Notes under the pieces: generated by a model
What the model saw: the letters and a program-made list of their open reading frames with translations, nothing else
What the model was told of the DNA's origin: nothing
Databases searched by the model: none
Shown here: positions 33,250-43,899 of the stretch, piece after piece
Layout of the letters: every line of letters starts with the position of its first letter
Numbering within the stretch: position 1 is the first letter of the stretch
Assembly: GCA_018398575.1 (NCBI GenBank)
Contig: JAGTXZ010000019.1
Span: forward strand, 1,860,001 to 1,924,000
From: Ampelomyces quisqualis
Taxonomy: Eukaryota; Ascomycota; Dothideomycetes; Pleosporales; Phaeosphaeriaceae
Length of the DNA stretch: 64,000 bases
Reading direction: 5' to 3'
Made by a program: the position numbers and the translations under genes

Positions 33250-36200
33250 CTTAAAGCTTCTATTAGCCTAAAAAATCTTAGAGATCTCTTATACCCTAAC
33301 TAAGCAAAACTGCTTAGAGTCTAAACCCTCTCTAACTACCTGTATTACTCTTATTTCTGCTAATGCATTTTACTTTATTATAAAGAAGCCCTAGAACAAG
33401 TTCTTTATAACAAGCTTCTATAAGATTAATAGGATCCTTGCCTCTAAGGATAACGCAGACAATTAAAGCTAATTAGATAAGAGATTACTTGCCTGTTACT
33501 TCTAGTATTAGAATATATTTAGTAAGTTAGTAGCTAATTAATTGCTTCTTTATTATCTATACAATTACAAGATTATCCTTAAAGAACTATTACTAAATGC
33601 GTTTAGTCTCCTGTATAAGTAAAACTAGGAGGAGCTTAAAGCTACTAAGGCCTACGTCTAGAACTACCTTTAGAAGGGTTTTATTAAGGCTAGCTAAAGT
33701 TCTTTTACTTTACCTATCCTCTGTGTACGCAAACTAAATAGAGATATACGCATCTATATAGACTACTAGAAGATTAACGCCCTTACGCGCAAGGACGTCT
33801 ATCTAATCTCTTGTATTAATAAGCTGCTATTACGCCCCTCTAAGGCTAAGATCTTTACTAAGTTTAACATCTAGGCTGCTTTTAACAAAATTTGTATAGA
33901 TCCTAACTCTAAAGAGTATACTACCTTTTAGACCTGTTATAGTATATATAAGTGTAAGGTTCTCCCTTTTGGCTTATGTAATAGGCTAGCTACGTATTAA
34001 TGCTATATAAATAATATACTAATTGATTATCTTAACAATTTCTGCATTATGTATCTTAATAATATTCTAATCTACTCTAAGAATATAAACTTATATTAGG
34101 AACACGTCTAAAAGGTCCTAGAGCGCCTACGTACTGTAGGACTTTAAGTAGACATTTAGAAGAGTAAATTCTATGTAACTTGTATAAAGTATCTAGGTTA
34201 CGTTTTAACAAACTAGGGCACTAAAGTTAACCCTAATAAGGTAGAAGTACTCTAAAACTAGGCTAAACCTACTACAGTTACTAGTGTTAAGTTATTTCTT
34301 AGTTTTGCTAGTTTCTATTAATAATTTATTAAGGATTTCTCCTGTATAGCCAAACTAATTATAAAGCTTTAAAGTCTTGCTATACTGTTTAATTAGACTA
34401 TAGACTGCTAACAGGCTTTTAATTAGATTAAAGCCTTACTTCTAGCTATTCTTACGCTATCTTATTTCTATTCTAAGTATAATACAAAGTTAGAAACTAA
34501 CGCGTTAGATAGAGTAATAGCAGAAGTACTCTCTTAGAAGTACTCTAACAACAAGTAGTATCTTATAGCCTTCTACAGTTATACTCTATCTAGAGCTAAG
34601 CTTAATTAGAAAATATATAACAAGAAACTTTTTACTATCTTAAAAGCGTTTAAGAAGTAGAGAGCTAAACTTACCTCTATACAGAGTTAAATCTAGGTGT
34701 ATTTAGATTACTACTCCTTAGAATACTTTATAACTACTAAGGTTCTTAATATATGTTAAGCACAATAGGTAGAAATTATTACTTCTTTTAATTTCTGTAT
34801 TAAGTACACGCCTAGCAAGCTTAATAAGCAAGCTAATATCCTAAGCTAAAGGGAATAGAACGTTAGTAAGGTTAAGGCTGCCTAATAAGACAACAGATCT
34901 TATGTACTTCTAGGACCTGCACGCCTAAGCCCTCTAGTTAACTCTAAACTAGCTTAGAACTATGTTTGTAACTAGCTAGAGATTAATATTTTAGCTATTT
35001 TAGTCTAATCTATTAGTGCCTTTCTAAATCTTAACTTATTAAAACTAATTAAAGCTTTACTAGCAGAAAATCGCTGCTCCTTTAAAGAAGAACGCCTTAC
35101 GCTACTACAGCTGTATTGTGTCTAAGAAGGACTACTACTGTATTACTTACGCCTATGTGTACTTAGAGACTCTCCTTTATGCACTTAACTAATTAGAGAG
35201 GCTTATAATTAAGTATTTACTGCTTACCTAAGCGCTACAAAGACGTATTAGCTCTTAGCTTAGTAATATTATTAAAAAAGTATAAAGGCTATATGCAAAC
35301 GCTATATACAAAACTGCGTTTCTTGTTAAAGATCTTATCTAAGACAGCTCTAAGCCTAAGGTTTCCTCTATCTGTTACAAATTCCTAATAGGCCTATATA
35401 GCATTTGTGTATAGATTTTAAGACATTCTTAACAGATTATTATAGCTATAATTAAATTATAGTTGTTATTAATTGCCTATCTAAGCAAGCTGTTTCTATT
35501 CCTTACTACAAAACAATTAACGCTTAAGAAATAGCTTACTTGTTTATCTAATAGGTATACTAATTTAGCTACACGCCTAAAAGTATAGTGTCTAACTGCA
35601 GACTCTAGTTTGTGTTCTAATTCTAGTCTAAGTTCTGTAAGATTCTAAGCGTGTAACTTAAGCTTTCTATAGCCTACTATAAATAAACTAATAGATAAAC
35701 TAAGATTATAAACAAGTATATTAATTAACAATTAAGGCCTTTTGTATCTTATTACTAGGATAACTAGAGTAACCTCTTGCTAATAATTAATTAAGCCTAA
35801 GCTATGCTGCTGCACTCCGTAATTAGTATAGCGCTGTACTAGCTTCTGTTTAGATCTAAACTATAATAGAGCTAGAATTAAGTATTATTCCCTTTGAAAC
35901 ACAAAGATATAAACGTTAAGGATGCCTTAAGCTTAGCTACCTGCATGTATAAAGCCTAGCGCACAGCTAAAGACAATATAGAGAAAGCGCAGAAATAGAT
36001 AGCTGCTAAAGTAAACAAATATTGTTAACCTATTAATTAGGTAGTAGGTAATAAGGTTTACCTCTTAACCTAAAACCTATCTGTTACCTGCTTAAGTTAC
36101 AAACTTGCTAAATTGTAAGAAGGCTCTTTTAAAGTTCTAGAATAAGTTAGCTATTTATTTTAACTAAAGCTACCTAAAGGTTCTAAGATCTATAACGTGT

Positions 36201-36475
36201 TTGCTCTAGACGTCCTCTGCAAGAACTCTAACAACCTCTTACCTAGTTAGCTAAGCCTAAACCTATTTAGTATCCTAATTTAAGGCATTAAAGAATAGGA
36301 AGTTAAAGAAATCCTAGCTAGCAAGCTATACTGCTCTATCCTAAAGTATTGCGTAAAATAGGTAGGCTATAACTTTAACCCTACCTAGTATAACGCCTTA
36401 AACTTTATAGGCGCTCTATATATGTTGCAAGCGTTCTATAAATGCTATCTAAAATAGCTAAGACCCTTATAAGCG
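33250..36475 (+). pseudogene. Pol relic: RT, RNase H, integrase, chromodomain
   Basis: RT begins near 33,717 with VRKLNRDIRIYIDY, KAKIFTKFNI and PFGLCNRLATY. The active-site region near 34,050 reads MYLNNILIYSKN, where the usual YLDD appears as YLNN (G-to-A). RNase H follows: YNTKLETNALDRVIAEVLS, then LFTILKAFKK and KYTPSKLNKQANILS. Integrase is seen around 35,400-35,530 (IDFKTFLTDYYSYN, LSKQAVSIPYYKTINA). A chromodomain lies at about 36,275-36,470 (EVKEILASKLYCSILKY, VGYNFNP, YNALNFIGA). In active chromoviruses this domain directs integration to marked chromatin. Dozens of stops make it non-functional. Confidence 0.9.
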
Positions 36476-36594
36476 TTAGCTAAGTAAATTACAGCATAAG
36501 AAAAAGAAGTTAAAGATCTTACAGCATTGCAAGACAATTATATTAAGGAAATTAAACTTAATATTGTAACTACTATACTAGTAAGTAACAGCTA

Positions 36595-37317
36595 TTAATA
36601 ATAGAAGTCTTACTCTTCTATTAGATCTAATAGTAGACTGTTGCTACTACTAGTAGGATATTCTTAACTATCTAAATCCTTAGGTACAGACACTAACGTA
36701 CTACCTAGTTGTCTTCTGTTCTAGCCCTGCCTGCTGCAAGTACTTGCCTTCTGCTCTGCTACTACTTAAAACGTTACTACTTGCGCCTCCTCTTGCTCTG
36801 CTAACTAATTGGCTCTTAATACTATTATAACATCTACTAGCTAAGCAACTACACTAGTTAACCTAGCTGTACTCTTTCTAAGCAACCTAACCTCCTTAGC
36901 TATTGCCTTAACCTCTCTAGCCAGCTCTTCTCTCTAGTAATAAGCGCTAACTAACAAGTTAGCGTTGTTTATATTAGCTACTTATATAGTGCCTACTTGT
37001 ATAATAGTAGCTAACTAAAACGCTGCCTTCTTAACAGCAGCCTTTTGCTCTAATACTACCTTGTTAGACTTGTCTCTACCTAGAGCAGTAAACCTGCAGT
37101 TAAGAGCCTTAAAGAAGCTATTATACTTCTAGCCTGTATATAGAAGAACTAGGTAACACTTCTTATTTAAGAGTGTGCAATAAGCACACTTCTTAGACAC
37201 GTCTAAATAGAATCTAAACTTAATATTAAAATAGCTGCAGGCAAAAGCCCTTGCGGCCTGTAGGTAAACAACCTAATAGGCTAGAAGATAAGCCTTAGAA
37301 GGGATAGAAATAGGCAT
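36595..37317 (-). pseudogene. Antisense ORF relic between chromodomain and 3' LTR
   Basis: On the minus strand an ATG at 37317 opens a frame that stays in register for about 240 codons, interrupted only by about eleven TAG/TAA triplets and no TGA. It reads MPISIPSKAYLLAY, then a cysteine cluster KKCAYCTLLNKKC, a basic helical part (DKSNKVVLEQKAAVKKAA) and a charged helix (REELAREVKAIAKEVRLL). The composition is protein-like and hydrophilic, with no membrane segment, so it is not env-like. The cysteine cluster hints at a small zinc-binding fold. I do not recognise the family. It may be an accessory gene of the element or an older nested insertion. Confidence 0.6.
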
Positions 37318-37642
37318 TGTATGTATCTGCAGAAACAATTAGCTAATAATTAAATTAGAAGAGCAGTTAGATAGCTGTAGGTATATAAACGTGTAGGAGG
37401 AGAGTGTAAAGAAGTAGTATACTAGAGGGCTAGCCTTATATATATGCTTAAAAAGCTTAAGGTAAAGTTAGGAACTTTAAACGCGCTAGCGCGCAGATTA
37501 AAACAACAACAAACAGCTATATTACGTTATCCTAAAATAAACTTAAGGTAAATATAAGTTTATAACAATTTAGAGAGGTATCTAAAACAATACTAATATA
37601 GACCTAATTAATAGAAACTATTAATTTTAAGAAGAGAGGTAA

Positions 37643-37941
37643 TGTAACAAGCACATGCAAACATATATTACATCTAATACCTTATAAAGGCTTAGTAATA
37701 GATTATGTAGAGAGCTAGTAGATTAGAACTAAAAGCGCTCTAACAGCGCTCTAACTTAGCTGCTACGCCTACTATAAATATAAGCCTATAGCATAGATAG
37801 AAGACAAGTTTCTCTTATCCTTCTATACAAAACCTATAGGTGTATAGCTAATCTAGAATCTCTGATACAACACGCACTCCTATATGCCTCTAATACGTAT
37901 CTAATTTAATCTCAATAGCTATACCTACCTACGTCGTTACA
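37643..37941 (+). repeat. 3' LTR of the gypsy element
   Basis: 299 bp, a direct copy of 30826-31124, preceded by the purine tract and followed by the AATAG duplication. Confidence 0.92.
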
Positions 37942-38430
37942 AATAGAGTCTACCTTAGTTCCTGTAAGCTATTAAATTCTAGTGTATATAAACAACTTAG
38001 ATAAAAGCAGTTGTATAAGAGGTTAAGGAAAAGTATATAGTAGGCAGGCACTAGTTAAGATAGAAATTACTAGCCTATGTAAAAACTTTCTTTAATCCTT
38101 TACACTTTACAAAGGTATAATCTAGATAAAAGTAGTTGTGCAAGAGGTTAAGAAAAAGTATGCAGTAGGTAGAGAAAAGCAGTTATATAAGAGGTTAAGG
38201 AAAAGTATACAGTAGGTAGGCACTAGGTAAGATAGAAATTACTTACCTATATAAGAACTTTCTTTAATTCTTTGTACCTAATAACAGTAATTGTTGTTGT
38301 ACATGTTATCTTAATATCAATTGAACTTGCAGTAACTTATTATTCTCCTTTACAAATAGAGAACTATCTTATTTCTTGTAAGTTATTAGATCCTAGCGTA
38401 GATAAACAAACTAGAGGAAAGTAGTTATAG
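37942..38430. repeat. Older tandem repeat into which the gypsy element inserted
   Basis: The word AACTTTCTTTAAT followed by a similar context recurs at about 30,719, 38,088 and 38,267. A second motif (GTATAAGAGGTTAAGGAAAAG-like) recurs at about 38,010, 38,140 and 38,190. The copy around 38,245-38,430 carries, uninterrupted, the sequence that is split by the gypsy element: CTCCTTTACAAATAG then AGAACTA. Confidence 0.75.
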
Positions 38431-40400
38431 TTAATAGAGGAACATTAATAGCAGTATAAAGAGTAGTTTATATATTATAGTAGGCAGAGTATTAAAAGGG
38501 TAGGAAACCTTGTAATTAAGGCGCTGTATTGCTGTTTAAGCTATTTTTATAAAGTTTCTTTAGTTAAGAGCGTTATCTCTGTTCTCTAAGGCATTACAAT
38601 TCTTTTACTAGTTGTTAGCTTATCCTTAAATGTAGATTATTATACTTACCTTATTATTAAAGTAGATAATAATATTACTAGTCTTAGTATTGTGTATAGC
38701 ATTACCTCTTTACCTAATAATAGTTACAAAAGCAGTATAAGCTATATTGCCTTAGCGCTCTAGGCATAGCTAAAAGGTAGCAGTTAAACAGCGTATTTAT
38801 TAGAGTTATCTTGCTAACTCTTTGCTAACCTAGTACTACTAAACGTGTTACTATTACATTTAGGAGTTGCTTTGCAGCTTTAGCAGTATTAATAAGATCC
38901 TTAATGCTCTTATTAAGGTAGGCATAACGCTTAAGGCAAGTTTTAAATATACTACACAGTTTACTGTTAGATTTCTAGAGAGCTAGATACTTAAGTTAGA
39001 GTTAGAGATTATTATATAAGAGTTGTTTACTAGCTTTAAATATCTTACTGCTGTTTAAGTTATTGTCTTAAAGTGCCTTTAGTTAGTTTCTTGTGCAAGG
39101 ACAGTGCTACTAAGAAGAGAGTAGTAAGTTCTAACAAGTAGAGAATTGTTTACTTACGTTAAGGTTCTTACTACTGTTTAAAGGTCTTTTCTTTAATATA
39201 TTGTTAGGTAAGTAGGCTAGTAGATAAGATATGTAATTAGAAGCTTGCTAAAAGAGCGTACTCCTTGCAAGCTTATAATTGCAGCCTTTGTTATCTGCTT
39301 TAGTGTAAAGAGAATAATAGATAGAAAAAGTAAGGCAGAATGTACAGATTATATAGTAGAGCAGGTAGCGTATATACGTAGGCACCTTCTTAGTTTACTT
39401 TTTGTTAAATTGTTTAGACAGGAATCTTGCATGCAACTGCTACGTAGAATGTACATTACTACTACTATACTACTATACTAGTCTATCTTACTTATTAGAG
39501 TTATTCTTATTTAAGCTAAAAGAGCTAGAAGAAATAGTTATTGCGCAGGCTTTGCCCTTTCTCTTATTAGAGTGTTAACTTTAACTATGCAAGCTTATAA
39601 CATTATTTTCTTTATTAGATACTTCTTCTAGTTGCATCCTATTAGTACTTACTTTGCCTAATAGCGCTGCAGCCTTTCTTAATAAGATACAGCTTTATTA
39701 GCTTAGGTAGAGTATATCCTCTTAACTGTGTCTAGTGCCAAGCTTATAATCTCTAAGAGGTAGAGATTTATATTACTCTTTTGCCTAAGAGTATATTACT
39801 TTTGCGTCTCTAATAGTCTATTAAGTCTTTAAGTGCAGCCTTTCCCTTCTTGCTTCGTTAGGAAAAATTAAGATTTATCTGGTTAGCCTAGTCGTAGCGA
39901 CCTGCAGCTACCTAACAGCAATACTATCTACTAGACAATTTGCTAAAGTTGCCTTACTTACTTCTAGTTGCTAGCGACCTAACAGCAACCTAACAGCAAG
40001 TTGCTTGTGTTACCTATATTACCTGTGTTACTAGTGTTGCTAGTGTTGCTAGTGTTACTAGTGTTGCCAGATTTAACAGTTAAGGACTATTAAGTACTAT
40101 AGCACTAGTAGAACTATATACTGCAGCTAGCTACCTGTATCTTTACACTCTTATAGTGTAGGCTAACTAAGCTAGTCTCTCTTGTCTAGTTATATAGGCT
40201 TTTTAATCAAATATAGCATAGACAAATTACGCTCCTTTAAAAGTAGGCTAGCCTAGACGCAGCTACTAGGCTTAACATCTTATAAGGCACGCGTTAGTAG
40301 GTACACAACGCGCTCTATATATAAAAGGCTGTAATAGCTACTACTACTTGCAGAGTAGTAATTATCTTGCTAGTTAGTTATATTAGGATTAGGTGCTGTG
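38431..40400. other. AT-rich DNA without recognisable gene
   Basis: No protein family was recognised on either strand. A short array of GTGTTACTA/GTGTTGCTA 9-base units lies at about 40,010-40,075. The 78-residue open frame at 39,245-39,481 is probably chance. Confidence 0.45.
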
Positions 40401-42529
40401 TCTACTAGTGCTACACTGTCTGCTACAGTAGTCTACACTGTTGCGTTATATTAAGGCTAACCTAACAGTATTTACGCGTTGTACTAGCAAAAGTATATCT
40501 AGTTCTTGTAACATTTGCGTTGCTTGCTATTTACAACTACTTAATAATACTCTATTTCTTCTTTATACTGTTGCACTAACCTATTATACTTATCTAGTTC
40601 TAGTTGCTATTTCTCTTTAGTTAAGGTAATTACGTTAAGTATATTGCCTTTAATTGCAATATTATAGGCCTGCGTTACAAATTCTTCCTATGCGTCTTCT
40701 GCTACAATGCTCTAGCTACCTCTACAGTTCTTAAACTATAGCTGTTTATCTGCCTTATAAAAGTATTCTAGTGTAAGTTTATCTATATGTCTATACTCTT
40801 CTAGCAAAACATCTTTTACCTTACTTAATACTTTACGCACGCGTATATAGACAGTATCCTATGCAAGTTATTATATATTATATTATATTTAGACCTACTT
40901 ACATTATTAGTGTCTCTGTGTAGGACTTTCCTCTCCTCTCTAACGTCCTCCTCCCTATCTTTTTCTATTAAGCAGTTTGCCTTCTTCTTCTCTTTGTTGT
41001 TATAATTGTCTATAAGCGCATTATAGCAATCTTGCTTCTCTTCTATATAGTTAGCTAGGATATTATCTACGTTGTTGTTATAGGTATCCTTTAGCACTAA
41101 AACGTTAGCCCTATTATTCTCTTGTTAGTTTATGTGTATAGTAATATCCTGTTATATATTATCCTATATAAGAATCTGTTAAATACCTTCTAGGTTCTTC
41201 TATTTTTTACAAATAGCATTAAAGTAGTCTGCTTTCTATTAGCTAATGCTATGTGTAGAACTTGCAACATACTCTCTATAGTGTGTCTATAGAAGGGTAT
41301 AGTTTTCCTAGTGCTGTTGTTATTAAATTCCCTTATTGCGTTAAATATAACTAAGCCTATTAGTACTACTATATTTACACTTAGTTTATTAAACTTCTCT
41401 TAATTCTTAGTTATTGCAGCAATGCCCTATTTCCTGTTATTATAGAATAACTGTGCTATTACTGCTGCAAGACTAGGGTTTAGAAATCTAGTAGATTTAG
41501 GCTGTCTTTAGTTAGCTAGCATAGCTGTTTTAGAGGTATACTTGCGTTCTTTAGGTCTTGTAGTAGGTAAACAAAGTCTTTAAGCAGTTTGCTAGGCTTA
41601 AGAACCTGTCTATCTAGGTAGTTTAATATATAAGCACTAGTAATTTCTAGTTATTCTTACCTTATTACGTAGGTCCGCAAGTTGCTGCATATATCTAGTA
41701 TCTAGGCGCCTACTATTAGCTACTGTCCTTAGCAGGCTGCAACAGTACCTATATAGCAGGCAGCTTCTTTGCACAGTGTTAAGCTAATATGCAATTAAAC
41801 TAATAACAGTAGAGTATTCTATACTTCTATCTAAGCGTCTAGCAGCATTTAAGCGTACACATGCCTGCGTATATTAAGCTATAGCGTTATTACTATACTA
41901 TATAGTGTCTTTCTATTGTTAGTAAGTAGTTGCGTTACTAGAATAACTCTTGCCTTCTCTAGTGTAGTCTTGTTTTCTAGTAACACACTTTCCTTTGCCT
42001 AGCGTTTTTCTTTCTCCTATAGCAGTAACCTAAATAGGTCTATACTAGATAAGAAGAGTTATAACTCTATAACAGTTAGAACTACTTAATTGTGCACAAT
42101 AAGGCATCTTCCTACAATATAATAGCCTTAAGTCTAATAGCAGTTCTCTTTTAACTACTAACGTTTTCTATGTGTTAGTCCTATAGGTTTTTGGTTTATA
42201 TTAGCTTGTTATGCTTATGCTACTACTGCGTCCAGATTCCTCTTGTTAACAAGTAAGTAAGGCTGCAGATTTAGAAGTGTATAGTATTTAATCTCTAGGC
42301 TGTCTTATTAAGTAACTTTTTAGTTAGGCTAGTATAGCAGTTGGTTGTACTTCTGTTTTAATCTTAGAGTTAAGGCTTAAGAACAGTAGCGTTAGAGTCT
42401 AGACAGTTTTTAGTCTCTGCAGCGTCTTAGTTTTTAGTATATTAGTTCTAGGGTTACATCCTCTAAGAGCCTAACCTTTACACTATTGTCTGTTAGCGCT
42501 TGTTTTAGCGCTTGTTTAGACAGAGACAT
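40400..42529 (-). pseudogene. Unrecognised transposon-associated ORF relic
   Basis: An ATG at 42529 (minus) opens a frame reading MSLSKQALKQALTDNSVKVR. Protein-like sequence continues, with stops at Gln/Arg-type positions, through CVRLNAARRLDRSIEYS (about 41,850), LRTVANSRRLD (about 41,720) and a Lys/Glu-rich coiled-coil part (41,097-40,825), to YNIAIKGNILNVITLT (about 40,640). It is rich in Gln, Arg and Leu and probably cytosolic or nuclear. It lies downstream, on the same strand, of the Plavaka-like relic and may be its second gene. Frame continuity over the whole span was not checked base by base. Confidence 0.5.
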
Positions 42530-42749
42530 AGTGTGCTGCTAACATTACTTAAATTTGCTACTTAGTACAGAGTATACAGAGCAAGCGCTTGCTCTTTAAA
42601 TGTTAGAGAACTATTAGTAAGAGTAGCAGAAGTAAGTAATATATATAGCGCAACAGAGTTTTTACTTTACAGGCATAAGTAGGGTTTTTGTAACACATAC
42701 AGTCTAATATTACCTTAAATTCTGCTAGAGTATAGTAGTTAAGCTGTTT

Positions 42750-43125
42750 AATTAGATAGCCTCTTGTTCTTAACTGCGTGCTAGCGTACACAATAGTTGT
42801 CTACTATTAGCACAAATAGTTATGCGCGCAATATAAGTAATTAGCCTCCTCTTTTGTTCTTAATTGCGTGCTAGCGTATATAATAGTTGTCTACTATTAG
42901 CACAAATAGTTATGCGCGCAATATAAGTAATCAGGTACCTCTCTATCCTTAACTAAATATTAGCGTACATAATAGTTGTCTACTATTAGCACAAATAGTA
43001 GTACGCGCGATACAGGCAATTAGGTACCCTTCTATTCTCTTGTTCTCTACTAAATTTCAGCGTATATAATAGTTGTCTACTATTAGTATAAATAGTTATG
43101 CGCGCAATATAGGTAATCTAGTAGC
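42750..43125. repeat. About 90-bp tandem array, four units
   Basis: The core AATAGTTGTCTACTATTAG and the following AAATAGTTATGCGCGCAATA recur with starts near 42,811, 42,901, 42,990 and 43,087, so the spacing is 90, 89 and about 97. Each core is itself a short palindrome (TAGTTGTCTACTA). The array lies just upstream, on the minus strand, of the ORF relic starting at 42529. Confidence 0.85.
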
Positions 43126-43899
43126 CCTATACGCAGAAAACCATTTACCTAGTAAGTTGTTAGTACAGATCTAGTATACTACTATGCTAGTTATGTTTGT
43201 AGTTTAATTGTAAATAACGCCTAGTATATCTTTAATGCAACTATCTCTTGTAATGCGCTGTGCTAGCGTGCCTTTATAGATATCTATATTTATACCTATC
43301 TATCTCCTTCCTTTATATAGTAATATATACTATTGTATTTACTTTTAAAGCCTAATTTATGCTCTAATATCTGCACAAACAAATTGTAATTAAGGTTGTT
43401 AATATACTTATCTATTACTAGCAGGTTGTAGTATGTATACAACAGCTAGTTTATCCTAATAAGAGTGTACTTGTTTCTAGTTGTGTTTAACACTAATATA
43501 GTTGTTATGTTAGAGGTAATTTGTGTTATACTTAACTCTTTGTTAACTGTTTCTATTATCTTTCTACGCAGGTTTTTATCTAGCAAAGCTTACTCCTAAT
43601 TATTATTTAGTTTAGTTTTATTCTGTTATAAGCGCATCTGTTAGGCTGCGTTGTAGTTACATTAGACAGCAAAGTGTGTAATTGTCTAGATAAGGCAACT
43701 GTTAGCTGCGTTCTATAGTAGTCTATTCTGTTATAATGCAATTACCTTTGTAATTTACTATAAGTATTCTTTTGCTGTAGTTGTCTGTAAAGAACAGCCT
43801 AGCATCTTCTGCCTCCTTATCTCTTGTTTTACGTTAGAGTATATTAAGTTATATTCTTCTGCTGTTAGTTACATTATATTATATATGCTGTCTTTTAAC

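Larger units (their letters stand above)
30826..37941 (+). mobile_element. Complete Ty3/gypsy chromodomain retrotransposon, RIP-inactivated
   Basis: An element of 7,116 bp bounded by two 299-bp direct LTRs that start TGTAACA and end TTACA. The five bases before the left LTR (AATAG, 30821-30825) equal the five after the right LTR (37942-37946), a perfect target-site duplication. A purine-rich tract (AAGAAGAGAGG) precedes the right LTR, as expected for plus-strand priming. Internal order on the plus strand is Gag-like, RT, RNase H, integrase, chromodomain. This is the Ty3/gypsy order, and the chromodomain places it among chromoviruses. Every coding region is full of stops, so it is dead. A separate frame lies antisense before the 3' LTR. 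Confidence 0.93.

Noticed and set aside
39245..39481. Open frames of 60-90 codons in the AT-rich half as small genes
   Set aside because: They are isolated, lack introns or promoters, and their number is about what chance gives in 34 kb.
42750..43125. Regular repeats with near-constant spacing resembling a CRISPR array
   Set aside because: The spacers are themselves repeated and the genome is fungal; it is a plain tandem array.
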